A stretch of 64,000 nt of DNA from Pinus tabuliformis (lineage: Eukaryota > Streptophyta > Pinopsida > Pinales > Pinaceae), in NCBI GenBank assembly GCA_031772625.1, contig CM062817.1:947110327-947174326 (forward strand), given 5' to 3'. This document shows positions 1 through 10,888 of the stretch, piece by piece; the first letter of the stretch is position 1; every line of letters starts with the position of its first letter. The notes under the pieces are model-generated. The model was given only the letters and a program-made list of their open reading frames with translations, made no database searches and was not told where the DNA came from. The position numbers were made by a program, and so were the translations under genes.

Positions 1-690
1 CAATATTCTAATGGAATTTTGCATTTGTGGTTTACCGATATAGATTTCATGGAGAAGTGTTAGTGGTGTGACATCAATTGTCCTCAAGCAGAGGCTTTAG
101 TTTTACTCTTTTTAGAAGCAAATACTTTCTTCCAACAATTTTGAGTTCCATGAAAAATTTGAAAGTTATAATAGTATTCAATTATGGATTCAAGAGAGAC
201 ATAGTATTCAATTATGGGTTAAGGAGATCCACGCTGAATGATCTATTGGCCTTATCTTCACTTAGTTTAAGACTATTCACTTGGAGAGCCTGCATGTGCC
301 CCCACTTCAAGAGCATAGTAAAGTCATTTAGAACTTAGAGAAGCTATCTTTAAGCTTTTAGTGAAGAATGGAAAATGTTTGGGTTCAATAACAATCAGTC
401 AAGCATTAAGCTTCCAATAATGCTGGATTTTAACCTGGAGCACTTTTGTGATTTGGAGGAGATGCCCCTTCGTATTTGTGACACATCTTCAGTTGTGAAT
501 TGGACTATTACTAACTGTCATTTCCTTCGAAAGTTACCTAATGACTTGGGGAACCTCAACTTATTAAGAATGTTAGGGAATGAAAGAAAGTACATTATGC
601 TAAGTTCTCTTATGCTTTTCAAGTTTTTCTTGGATATCTACAACGTTTCAGTTAGGAAAGTACATTCTGCTAATGAAAATTTGTCTTGAT
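1..690 (+). pseudogene. RPW8-type NLR (ADR1/RNL-like) LRR fragment, broken
   Basis: This is a remnant of the leucine-rich-repeat region of a helper-type (RPW8-NLR, ADR1-like) immune receptor, cut by the window start. Read with frame changes, about 75-130 gives PQAEALVLLF, then KYFLP, SMKNLKV and VFNYG. About 265-345 gives HLESLHVPPLQEHSKVI, a stop, then NLEKLSLS. About 375-575 gives DLEEMPLRICD, TNCHFLRKLPNDLGNLN. This order and spacing match the 'ALVLNFS..YVLPPF..MKKLRVL' and 'LP..I..LSITNCHKL..LP..IG.L..LEVL' blocks known from ADR1-like LRRs. The gene is dead: at least two frameshifts (near 100 and 300), an in-frame TAG near 335, and loss of similarity after about 575. No NB-ARC domain is in view. 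A canonical CC-NLR is the alternative, but the LRR wording favours RNL. Confidence 0.68.
171..230 (+). repeat. 30-bp tandem duplication inside the NLR fragment
   Basis: Two adjacent 30-bp units (171-200 and 201-230) both begin atagtattcaattatgg. The length equals ten codons, so it repeats part of the VFNYG segment without shifting frame. It is a local duplication in the pseudogene rather than a normal LRR unit, which is about 24 residues. Confidence 0.8.
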
Positions 691-3110
691 AGAAAGGCCC
701 AATTTCAAATTATAATGTTTTCAAAAAACATTGTATAATTGTAATGTTTCTAAAAGGAAAGCATATTTTTTCAATTTAAGTATCATGATCCCATATTCCA
801 ACTTATTTTTCAATAACCCATTAGGCTGTCTAGCTTTGAATAAATCCATGTCTTTTGATAAGATCCTCTTCCAAATTAGAACGCAGTTTCCTTTTGGAAA
901 TAACCACATACAATGTCTTGATTTTGTTATTGAGAAAATAAACATTGTGAAACAAGCTTGTGCCATACAAGGACTTGATTCATTGATTATGTATCAATTA
1001 TGGCTCTTGATGTAACAATGTCTTGATTTTTTTGCTTGAAAATAGAGGTTACACTTTACTATTTCACATAATTTCTTACAATCTTTCCATAAGTATTGGT
1101 TTGTAATCTCAGTCACTGAGGGATGATAGTAATGACAAAGGCAATATTCCATGGTTTGAAGTTACCCTCTTACTAAATATTTAAATATATCACCACAATT
1201 TAACTGTTAGTTAAAGGAATGGTATTTGATTTGTAAACAATTCATTGCTTGATTTATAGATTTTGATTTTTTCCCTTTCTTATTTTTTTCTCAGATTTGG
1301 TATGAGATATCTTCCAATATTTGGGTTCCCTAGCTTCCCCACCATAGCTATGAGGTTCAGATGCTATCATTAAATATTCTCAGAACGTTACACCTTTTCT
1401 AGTAAGTGTACTTTGAGACATTGTTGTTGCTTTTCCATGGTTTTTAATGCAAATAAGCACTACAACTAGTGCCATTATTTAGATTAAGTGCCGAAATCTA
1501 GGTGGTCTTGTAATGATGGAGTGATTGTTTTCTAGCTACTAAGGCCATATGCATTTTTATCTCTTATTTTGTCCTGAGATATTAAAATTTATAATAAGAA
1601 TTGAGGTCTCGTTTCCACTTTAGATTGCAGACAGTTTCTTGAACATAATATATAGTAGATTATATTTTACTGATCAATTGTGGATGTGATCCCTCGCGGG
1701 AAAGGAAATTCAAAGTTACTTTGATTTCACATTGATTTGTCAAAACATCCACATAGGAAAGAAGATTCAAAATGACACTGATTTCACACTGATTTGTCAA
1801 AATGGAGGCAAGAGAAAAGGAAACTTTGTATTCAACAATGCTCTTAATTTCATATGTACATGCACAGACATATTAGTAGAAAATATTGAAGGGTTTCCTA
1901 AGTAATATTTTCCATTCCACTACATTCTTTACAGCTTGTAAATAAATAACTCGGAACCATTCATTGCACCACTTGTTATTCTTTATTAATCAGTGGTTAA
2001 GATTTTGATATTGAACTGGCTAAGATTTTTCTTCCTTCTGTGAAATTGTGTGTTCTATAACGCTTCTTTTCCATTCACTATGTAATGCTTCTTTTCCATT
2101 CACTATGTATAGCATATAAAGTGTGTCTAATGGAGTAGGAATATTGGAAAGTCTTGTGATCCTTGAACTATGTTACAAGGCAGAAACTCAACGGGGTAGG
2201 GTAGGTGCATTCCCACAAAGGGGTCACAAATACCAAAGTTGGTATTGGCTAGTGACTTGAGATAGAAAAATTCCTTTACCCTTGTATTAACAGTGAATCC
2301 AGAGAGGATTCTAATATTATCTTTATAAGATTTATATTAGTTAAGATTGATGAATAAAACTCATGAGACATGAGCTAGGATGTCCTTGCAAGGTGGTTGT
2401 TGATTATTATAAGCTATGATGGCCATTATGTCAGGCTAGGTGGTCGCACTCCCTTGATCGTGAGCATGATCGTGATCAAGATGGAAGACTTCATAGTCTG
2501 GATTGATTGTTTAGCAGTGATAATTAGTGGGCTCATTCAAAAAAGCTTCTATTTCACTAATCCTTTTTATAGAGTTGTCAGATTCAATTTCCAAAGGTTT
2601 TAATTACACTATAGAGTTGAGTTCTGAGAGAGTTGTGATTCACAGTGTTAAGTATAGCAGCTATGACACTTGAATGAAGACAACCATAGTAGATGTATCA
2701 TACTCTGTTATAAGCTTACATGCATATTATAAGGGACTTGGTTGGCTTTTTTATAATTTTATAAACAAGTTCCATTTTGTGGCAATGTGAAAAAAACAGT
2801 GATATTTCCACCATGTGGCTTTTGACATATATGGTTTTATACTTTTTCAAAAAATTCTCTAAGAGTTCACAATGCTAAGATTCACTAGGACCTTACAAAG
2901 TTTTATTATTTAGTGGAAGACTCACCAAGATCTTACAAGATTTTATAATTGAGTAAAATATTTGCCATGCCTGGTGAGAGATTCGCCAAAAAATATATAT
3001 ACATATTATATTATTGATAAAATCGCCTTCCATTTTTCCTATATACCATGGAGTTTTTCCCATTTATTTTACATATAAATTTAGGGGGGGTTATTAAAAT
3101 TCTCCCTGGC
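691..3110. other. Gene-free AT-rich stretch, no identifiable element
   Basis: No reading frame in this 2.4-kb stretch shows family features; the longest (2397-2603) has no recognisable motif. Two small tandem duplications lie inside: imperfect 49-50-bp units at 1698-1746 and 1754-1803 (shared core tgatttgtcaaaa), and 25-bp units at 2061-2085 and 2086-2110 (core cttcttttccattcac). The last 280 bp (about 2830-3110) contain repeated ttacaa and caccaag/cactagg words next to element K and may be remnants of another repeat. Confidence 0.5.
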
Positions 3111-3227
3111 TTTCTCATTTGAATCATCCAAGAATTGTTCATTTATGTAATGTAAAGGTGGTTTCCCCCTCAAAGAGGCTGAATTCTAAGGCATTGATCT
3201 ATCTTTTCTTGAGTTGGTTTCATAACA
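3111..3227 (+). repeat. K 5' LTR, 3'-terminal remnant
   Basis: This matches the last part of the 3' LTR (about 8648-8770) from tcatttgaatcatccaag to ggtttcataaca, with a few substitutions and a roughly 9-bp indel. Sequence upstream of 3111 does not match the rest of the 3' LTR, so the start of the LTR is missing. Confidence 0.85.
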
Positions 3228-3245
3228 TTTGGTATTAGAGCTTTG
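3228..3245 (+). other. K primer-binding site (initiator tRNA-Met type)
   Basis: TTTGGTATTAGAGC follows directly after the LTR end. It is one transition from the common plant TGGTATCAGAGC site and fixes the element's orientation. Confidence 0.75.
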
Positions 3246-3906
3246 GATTCTAGGGTTTCGCTGCTCCAAATAGGTCATTGTGGAATTTTCGCTATAAATT
3301 TTTTTCTGTGATTTTTCATAAGCTAAATAAAAAACCCATTTGAGAAGAAATCATGCTGAACGTCGGATCCAAATTTTAGAGCTTTTCACAGTACATTTTC
3401 GGAGATATGATATGAGGAATTTGGTCCTTTTGCAGGCTCCTGAATTACATTCCAAACAGGTGACCTGGGGAAATCATCATAACTTTCCCTCTGCACATTG
3501 GATTGAAATTTCATAAGAAGGTACATAAAATAGGATGGATTGTAGTTTCTTTTATATATTTTTCAGAGCCAAAGGTCGAAACAGTGACTCATGGCACGTC
3601 GTACATGTTTGCTCTACCAAACTAGTCTATAATCAGGTCACTGTGGGAGATTTCGCATAAATCTTCCTTGGAGAATCCAATTTGGATCAGAATGGTGGCA
3701 TTAGAAAGAGGACACAGAGGGCTACTTCAGGTTGTAATTTCTGAATTAGATGGTCTGAAAGTATAGAGATACATCAGAGGCAATATCGAGCTCCTACAAA
3801 GTGAAAAAAGGTGTGTAGACTCTTTTAAATTTTTGCTTAAGATTTGGTTCAAAATTTGTTTTGGAGGAATTCAAAAGGCATAGTAGAGAATTACTATCGG
3901 TAACTG

Positions 3907-5138
3907 ATGCCCCGAGGAAAGAAAATGCAAACACCTAGTAAGCAACCTGAAAGCTCTAGCATGACTCATGAAGAAGAGGAAGAAATGATACATGATATAT
4001 CAAAATTACAAGAATAAGTGCAACAAATGTCACTCTCACAAAAGCTAACAGAAGCTAAGATAAATGGTGTGGAATCTAAGATAAAGGATGTTGAAGCTAA
4101 GATGGACAATTTGAAGATATATTTGAAGACAGATTTGAAAAGAAACACGACAGAATTGAAAACAGACATGGCAGATTTGAAGACAGATTTGACAAATTTT
4201 CTACAAGAAATACTTACTAATGGTGAAAATGTAGTAAAGGAAACTCATGATGTGAATGAAAGAAATGTTAATCATGATTTCTTAGACTCTAATGTGGGAT
4301 CGAAGACCATCCATATTCCAAAAATCGATATGAGGAAGTTTGATGGCAAGGATCCCGCAACATGGATATTACAGATGGAGCAATTTTTCGATCTCAGTAA
4401 TGTAAAAAACACACGAAAGTTACGTATTGCAACTTTATATTTGGAACCAAATCAGCTTGTACGGTATCAATGGCTTTGCTCTCGTAAACAAATTATCACT
4501 TGGGAAATTTTTATGGAAGAATTAACAGCACATTATGGGGATACAAAAAACAACACTTTTTTTAGCCAATTGATAAGTCTCAAACAAAAGGGTTCAATAA
4601 TGGAACACATTGAGTTGTTCCAAAGATTGAACATAAGGGTAAAAAATATTCCAGAGGAGCATAGGATTGATGTGTTCATAGGGAATTTAAAGGATAATAT
4701 CCAACATGATGTTCACCTTTGGGAACCCGATTCATTAGAGAAGGCATTTAGGTTAGCAAGAAAAATGGAAAGCAAAATTATGGCAACCAAGAAGCATACC
4801 ACTCACCACTATAAAGATGGAAGTGTTGTTGCCCCTAGCCTTCCACAACCTATAAGGTTGACACCACAAAATTGGAAGAAAAAAGAGTGGAAGGGCTTTT
4901 TTATAATTATGATAGAAAATACACTAAAGGTCATAAGTGTGCCGAGAAGAAATTATTCTACATAGATTGCGAAGAGGAAGAAGAAAAGGAGCAAGAAAGG
5001 TCAAAAGAAGAGCATATACTCCTGGAACAAAGCATAGATAAAGAAGAAATGAATCCGACCATATCTTGTAATGCATTGGCGGGAATGACCACTCCTCAAA
5101 CCATCAAAATAGAAGGAAAAATCAAGAAAAAAAGGTAA
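3907..5138 (+). pseudogene. K gag pseudogene
   Basis: Gag of the gypsy type packages RNA into cytoplasmic virus-like particles. The reading starts at ATG 3907 (MPRGKK), meets TAA at 4015-4017 and runs on to about 4895. It has a lysine/glutamate-rich, probably coiled-coil N-terminal part with repeated LKTDL/MADLKTDL words (about 4080-4200). The retrotransposon gag core follows (KFDGKDPATWILQMEQFF, then FSQLISLKQKGSIMEHIELFQ, about 4330-4640). A frameshift near 4890 moves the zinc-knuckle region to another frame, where it reads GLFYNYDRKYTKGHKC: the first two Cys of the CCHC box have become Phe and Tyr. An acidic E/K-rich linker leads to the protease. A one-base A-run indel near 5130 separates gag from pol. 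Confidence 0.85.
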
Positions 5139-6364
5139 TAGTGTTGATTTATTCAGGAAGTACCCACAATTTTATTCATTGTAAGGTAGCAAAAGAATTG
5201 AATTGCTTCTTATATCCAGCACCAGAGTGTCAAGTGATGGTTGCAAATAGAGGAACAATAAATTTCTCTGGAAAATGCCATAATATCAAGCTATCGATGG
5301 GAGAATATGTATTGACTAGCCCAATGCTTTCCATTCCAATGGGAGGTGTTGATGTTGTACTACGAGTCCAATGGATACAATCCTTGGGTACAATAGCTTT
5401 TAATTTTCAAGAACATTTCATGAAATTTTCTATGGAAGGAAAGGAAGATGAATTAAGGTGTATTGCAGGGAAACCGGGAAAGATAATTAGCTCTAATAGT
5501 ATGAAAAATCTTCTAAGAAAGGAACAAAGGGGTGCAATTGCACAATTATGTTCGCTAGATGTTTCCACATTGGAATCATCTATTTCTCCAGATCTCCAAA
5601 AAGTCTTGGACAATCATTCCAAGGTATTTGAGACTCCCAAATGTCTCCCACCTATTCATGATCATGATCATGCTATTCATCTGATTCTGGGAAGTGTTCC
5701 TCCAAACATCAGGCTGTATAAATATCCCTATGCCCAAAAGTGTGAAATTGAACGTATGGTTGCAGAAATTCTAGAGGCTGGTATAATTCAACCTAGTCAA
5801 AGTTATTTCTTTGCTCTAGTGGTATTAGTGCACAAGAAGGATGGATCATGGTGCATGTGTACGGATTATAGGGAGCTCAACAATCTCATTATTAAAGATA
5901 ATTTTCTCATTCCCATCATTGATGAATTACTAGATGAATTGCATGGATCAATTTACTTCACCAAGTTGGATCTTTGTTCAGGATATCATCAAATCAAAAT
6001 GAAGAATAAAGACATTCCGAAAACAACATTTAGAACTCATGAGGGTCATTATGAATTTTTGGTCATGCCTTTTAGCCTTACCAGTGCACCTTCAACATTT
6101 CAAGGTTTGACGAATTCCATTTTCAAACCATTCCTTAGAAAATTTGTGTTAGTATTTTTTTATGATATACTAATCTACAACAAGTCTTGGAAGGATCATG
6201 TTGAACATGTTGATAGGGTGCTACAACTATTGGAGGAGAAACAATTATGTTCAAAAAGATCCAAATGTTTCTTTGGAGTAGAAGAGGTGGAATATTTGGG
6301 TCATATTGTATCTCATGAAGGAGTTAAGGTAGACCCTAGCAAAATTAAAGCCATTAAGGAATGA
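5120..6364 (+). pseudogene. K protease and reverse transcriptase pseudogene
   Basis: The aspartic protease begins LIYSGSTHNFI (5141 on), where LIDSGSTHNF is expected: the catalytic Asp is Tyr (GAT to TAT). The linker and RT follow in one frame: HKKDGSWCMCTDYRELN (fingers, about 5830), TKLDLCSGYHQIKM (motif A with Asp, about 5960), PFSLTSAPSTFQ (motif B, about 6070) and VFFYDILIYNKSW (motif C, about 6150), where FFDDIL is expected, so the first Asp of the DD pair is again Tyr. The frame stops at TGA 6362-6364, where Trp is expected in KEWP/KIPTS. Two catalytic losses plus stops mean it cannot act in cis. Confidence 0.92.
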
Positions 6365-7592
6365 AAAATCCCCACATCCATAAAGCATCTACAAGGATTT
6401 CTCGGGTTGACAGGGTATTATCACAAGTTTGTTAAGAATATGGGAGAATAACAGCACTTCTAACAACATTATTGAAGAAAGATGCATTTTCATGGACTCC
6501 AGAGCAACAAAGGCCTTCGAACATCTTAAAGAGGCAATGTGCCAAGCACCAGCCTTCGCTACACCGGACTTCACAAAAACCTTTATTGTGGAATGTGATG
6601 CTTCAGGAAATGGAATTGGTTCTGTTTTAATGCAAGATGAAATACCCATTGCTTTTGAAAGTCATCCAATCAAGGGAAAGTTTTTACGCAAAGCTATTTA
6701 TGAGAAGGAAATGTTGGCAATACTCCATGCACTTAAGAAATGGCGACCCTACCTAATGGGAAGACACTTCAAGGTAAAAACGTATCATGATAGCCTTAAA
6801 TACTTTTTAGAACAAAGATTATCCTCTGAAGAGAAACAAAAGTGGGTCACAAGGATGTTGGGTTATGACTTTGAAATCATCTACAAAAAAGGGAAGCAAA
6901 ATGTGATGGTGGATACACTCTCAAGAAAGGATGAGGATGTGGAAGCATTTTTGTGTGCCATTTCTATTATCCAACCAGATTGGATAAATGAAGCAAGGGA
7001 GGAATGGAAGAATGACGAAGAAGTGTGGGCACTTATTCGAAAGTTACAACAAGATTCTAGTACGTCTGGTACATTTAGCTGGAAAAATAATTCTTTATGT
7101 TACAAAGATCGCTTATACCTCTGTAATAATACCCAACTAAAAAGAAATATTCTTATGGAATTGCACACTTCTCCCTTAGGAGGGCACTCAAGATTTTTAA
7201 AAACTTACCATAGGGTTAAGAAGGAATTTTTTTGGGATGGCCTTAAATTGGATATTCAAAAATTTGTGGCGGAATGTTTGGTTTGTCAACAAAATAAAGC
7301 TGAAAAAATTAAGACACCGGGTTTATTACAACCTTTATCCATTCCAAGACAATGTTGGGAGGAGGTTTCAATGGATTTTATCACAGGTTTACCCAAGTCT
7401 GAGGGAAAGAGTGTCATCATGGTGGTAGTTGACAGGCTTACCAAGTATACACACTTTTGTGCATTATCACATCCATTTAAAGCCAGTACAGTTTCTACTA
7501 CATTTATGGAAACAATTCAAAAGCTACATGGAAACCCAAAGATTATTGTAAGTGACAGAGATCCCATTTTCACTGGAAATTTTTGGACATAA
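6365..7592 (+). pseudogene. K RNase H and integrase (N-terminal and core) pseudogene
   Basis: After the TGA the RT thumb continues (SIKHLQGFLGLTGYYHKFV), then a frameshift near 6445 leads into the frame running to 7592. RNase H reads FIVECDASGNGIGSVLMQ (6580-6630), YEKEMLAILHALKKW (about 6700) and SRKDEDVEAF at its end. The integrase H2C2 finger reads HTSPLGGHSRFLKTYHRVKKEFFW, then CLVCQQNK (about 7165-7300). The DDE core starts SMDFITGLPKSEGKSVIMVVVDRLTKY and reaches VSDRDPIFTGNFW before TAA 7590-7592. The two core Asp residues are present; the Glu lies downstream in a broken region. Confidence 0.92.
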
Positions 7593-8408
7593 TTATTTTC
7601 TTGTATTGGTACTCAGTTAGCTCATAACTCATCTTATCATCCTCAATCTGATGGGAAAACTTAGATAGTAAGAAAATGTTTCGAAGGATATCTTTGTTGC
7701 TTTGTATCTAATAAATAGACACACTGCGTCAAATGGTTGCCTCTGGTTGAATGGTGGTATAACACTTCCTTCCATATAGCAACAAAAATGACCCCATTTA
7801 TGGAACTTTATGGATATCAGCCATGATGCATCACATCATATTTAAGAGAAAATTCTAAGGTTCAAGCAGTGGAACATCACATCGAACATGAACAACAAGT
7901 CCTCCAACTCTTAAAGGATAACCCCATGTTGGCACAGAATAGAATGAAACAACAGGCAGATCAACATCGCAGTGAAAGAAGTTTTGATGTAGGTGATTAG
8001 GTATTCCTACGGCTACAACCATATAACCAAATGTGCCTCAAGCAAGCTAAGAAGGATAATAAATTATCACCAAAGTATTACAGTTCGTACAAGGTGTTGC
8101 AAAAGATTGGTAATATGGCATACAAATTGGACCTTCTTGCAGCTTCTCGATTGCACCTAGTTTTCCATGCTTCATGTTTAAAGAAGTTTATAGGCGACAA
8201 GATCCCAGTTCAAACAATATTGCCAGAACTTGATGAGGAAGGAAAAATTATATTGGAACCAGAAGGAGTCAGAGAAACACGAACTCGATAGCTACGAAAT
8301 CGATCAATTTTAGAGTATCTTATCAAGTGGAAGAACTTATCCGCTGAAGATTCCACATCGGAGGATGAAAATTTTATACAAAAGCATCCAGAACTACTCA
8401 AGCGTTGA
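7593..8408 (+). pseudogene. K integrase C-terminus with chromodomain-like tail
   Basis: Continuation of the integrase: SSYHPQSDGKT followed by TAG, where SDGQTE is usual; LVEWWYNTSFH; then DVGD followed by TAG and VFLRLQPY (the GKY/GDxVLLRLQ module), YKVLQKIGNMAYKLDLL, and HLVFHASCLKKFIG. From about 8285, after TAG 8289-8291, the sequence LRNRSILEYLIKWKNLSAEDSTSEDENFIQKHPELLKR has the order expected of a chromodomain tail (YLIKWKNL..ED.TWED). That places K among chromoviruses, whose chromodomain is thought to steer integration to marked chromatin; TWED has become TSED here. Confidence 0.85.
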
Positions 8409-8437
8409 TGACAACATTTTTTTGAAGGAGAAGGGCA

Positions 8438-8770
8438 TGTTGGGTCCTGATAATACTAGTGATTACCCCATTACTATTGTAGTTGCATCCCTTATTAATA
8501 TTGTTGTGCGCCTATTATCCCCATATTGTTATTATTGTGCCCCATAGAATCTCTCTATTGTTATTTTCGTGGCTTTATATTATTATTGTTAGGTCGTCTG
8601 GGTTATATTGTGACTCCTTAGACTCCTATATATAGAAAGGAGGTTTTTTCATTTGAATCATCCAAGAATTGTTCATTTATGTAATGTAAAGGAGGTTTCC
8701 CCCTCGAAGACGCTGAATTCTAAGGTGTTTATCTATCTTCTCTATTTTTTCTTGAGTTGGTTTCATAACA
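8438..8770 (+). repeat. K 3' LTR (333 bp)
   Basis: It begins tgttgggtcctgataatac right after the purine-rich tract aaggagaagggca and ends ggtttcataaca, the same end as the 5' LTR remnant. Its last ~120 bp match that remnant. Confidence 0.85.
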
Positions 8771-8841
8771 AATTGTGAATGTAATAAGAACTCCCCAAGT
8801 TACTACAAAATTGTGGAGTATAGAGAGTGAGGGAAATCAAA

Positions 8842-9230
8842 TCAGAGCTTGAGCTTTGCAAAGAAGCCTACACTTGCCCATTTTCCCAGATCTTTTCTCT
8901 CACGCAGCGCCTCAAACAGGCGAAACACCTCATTTCTGCTACCAATAATGACATCCAACGCCATCGTTGAACTTGTGTATGTGCGATAGTGTGCCATACT
9001 TTTTTTTCCTTCAAAGCATGTGGTTGCAGCCATAGTCGGTGCCCAGTACAAATTTATAATATATAGATATATGAACGATCAGTGAGGAGCATATGTATAG
9101 GTTTAAGAATTGATAGGCATTAATGGTCTGAATCCAATATTTCCCCTAGTTTTGATATGGTGACTCTCACAATTCCATTATCCAATGCAATATGGGCACC
9201 CTCGTCCACATAACACACATCCCCGCTCCA
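8842..9230 (-). pseudogene. Possible rhamnogalacturonate lyase exon fragments
   Basis: On the minus strand about 9215-9130 reads DEGAHIALDNGIVRVTISKLGEIL, which resembles the N-terminal 'VMDNGIVQVTLSNPGGI' block of plant rhamnogalacturonate lyases (polysaccharide lyase family 4, pectin backbone cleavage in the wall). Further along, 9051-8842 includes YWAPT and, after a gap, ALDVIIGSRNEVFRL. These fall in the right order to echo the later 'GYWD' and 'FDVIxGTxFxVI' pieces of that family. There is a stop between them and no longer match. Similarity is by eye only and could be chance. Confidence 0.33.
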
Positions 9231-10144
9231 TTTTCTAGAGCTGATTGCACAAAGTTTAAATGTTTGAAGTTACATATTATTTTATATATTGTTAATATGC
9301 TCGAGAGTAGATGTTATGGGTCAAATATTTTGTTGCCGCATTCGCATCTCCATGCCAAGAGATATGCATTTGCATCTTCACATATTGGATTGACGAGACA
9401 CTGATGTTTCGGAGTGAGGGTGCACTGCACAAACATAAAAAGATTGCACCCCTCGCATTTACCAACACATGATGGCGGTGCAGTACTAGTGGAAATGCCA
9501 CGTCGCTTTCACCCTCTCTCATCTCATTCACAAAGAAAGCAGGGCCACCATATTCCAATGAAGACGTGGGTTTGTTGATCACTAATTTGTTTGCAACATC
9601 CACAAAGAGAAGTTGTGCATTTTTTAATTTGGAGAGAAGGAATTTTTTTTTGTTTGTAACTCAGATAAATAACGAAGTTTCTATTATTTTTAATATGGAG
9701 ATATAAGGAATTTACTATTATTTGTAATATTTTTGGAGAAATAAGGTATGAGAAGGTGTAAGGGTTATTTGTAAATGTTAGGGATAGAAAATTTTGTAAA
9801 TTGTGGGGTAATAAGGAGATTTTTTTTGTAATATTTTATTTGGAGAGATAAGTGTGAAATTGTAACTCAAAGTAATTTTACTTTGGGGCGGTAACATTTT
9901 TTTACCAGGATTTGCAAGAGCATCGTTGTAAAATTCAAGTTTCGAAAGTTACCTTGTAAATATTTTAGAAATTTACTGGCGCCAAGTGCAAAGCTCGGTC
10001 ATTTTTTCTCCTGTTTCAATGACTATACGATGGTCAAGGCCAAGCCCCGATAGATCGTTTTCTTGCGTAGCGTGTTGCATGTTGTGTTGCGCATCTTGAC
10101 ACTTTTTCTAAGCATAATCCTTGGTGTGAAGCTTCAACACTACA
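9231..10144. other. Gene-free spacer upstream of copia A
   Basis: A 103-codon minus frame (9603-9292) shows no family motif. From about 9630 to 9900 the DNA is T-rich with repeated 'ggagataaggaa/ggagaaataagg' words, a degenerate internal repeat. The 5' LTR of element A should lie here, but nothing matches the 3' LTR at 28015, so the 5' end of A is lost. Confidence 0.5.
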
Positions 10145-10888
10145 ATGTCAAAGTTGATTAATTTGTTTTCTGATTCTGAAAAACTTGAAGCAAAAAATCT
10201 TACAAAACATGGCAACGCCTCATCGAAAGCACTCTAATTTATAATGAAATGTGACATGATATATGTGATGGTGATATTAAGCCAAATAAACCCATAGATG
10301 CAGCTGCACTAGCAAAATGGGAAGTTAAAAATACCAAGGTATTAGCTCTCATTAAATCTTCTGTTAATGATGAAATGTATGTCCATATAGAAAATGCTAT
10401 AGATACATGGTCTGCTTTGCAAATTTTTAAAGGCTTCTTTGATACTAAGCCTGAATCAAAGAAAGTTGATCTACAATTAAAATTGTTGCAACAAAAATTG
10501 ACGGAAGGAGGTGATGTTCTTGAATACATCTCCAGACATAAGAATATTAAGAAGGAAATCATTAATTTTGGTTTTCAAGCAGTAGAGATAGTTTTATGGT
10601 CACAATTTTAATTGTTGGACTTCCTTCTTCCTACACACATTTTTTGGAAACTCTACAATTTATTGGAAAGTTAGAGAAACTAAAGTTTGATGAGCTCTGT
10701 GAAATTTTGACCCAACATGATAAAACCTTTGGGAAGAAAAAGAAAGTTGGTGAAGATGTCTTTTACACAGAAGCCAACACTAGTAAATTATCAACTAATA
10801 GTTTTAGAAATAGAGGAAGAGGGAATTTCAAGCACAATCAAGTAGCACATAATGTACAAAGTCGAGCTCGAATCCAAAGTAGAGGAAA
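10145..10888 (+). pseudogene. A gag pseudogene, first part
   Basis: ATG 10145 gives MSKLINLFSDSEKLEAKN. A one-base shift then leads to YKTWQRLIESTLIYNEM (stop where Trp is expected) HDICDG, then KWEVKNTKVLALIKSSVNDEMYVHI and TWSALQIF, continuing to KLTEGGDVLEYISRHKNIKKEI. A further frame change near 10600 gives LIVGLPSSYTHFLETLQF. This is the UBN2/DUF4219-type gag of Ty1/copia elements. It ends in a basic RGRGNFKHNQ region where element C interrupts it after 10888; the rest of gag resumes at 19676. Confidence 0.88.

Larger units (their letters stand above)
3111..8770 (+). mobile_element. Degenerate Ty3/gypsy chromovirus K
   Basis: An old chromovirus-type LTR retrotransposon in sense orientation: truncated 5' LTR, iMet-like PBS, gag, protease, RT, RNase H, integrase, a C-terminal chromodomain-like segment, a purine tract and a full 3' LTR. 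The 5' LTR keeps only its last ~117 bp, so no TSD can be tested and something removed the upstream end. Stops replacing Gln, Trp or Arg codons (CAA/CAG to TAA/TAG, TGG to TGA/TAG) dominate, which is the pattern of C-to-T decay at methylated cytosines. No frame is long enough to function. Confidence 0.9.
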
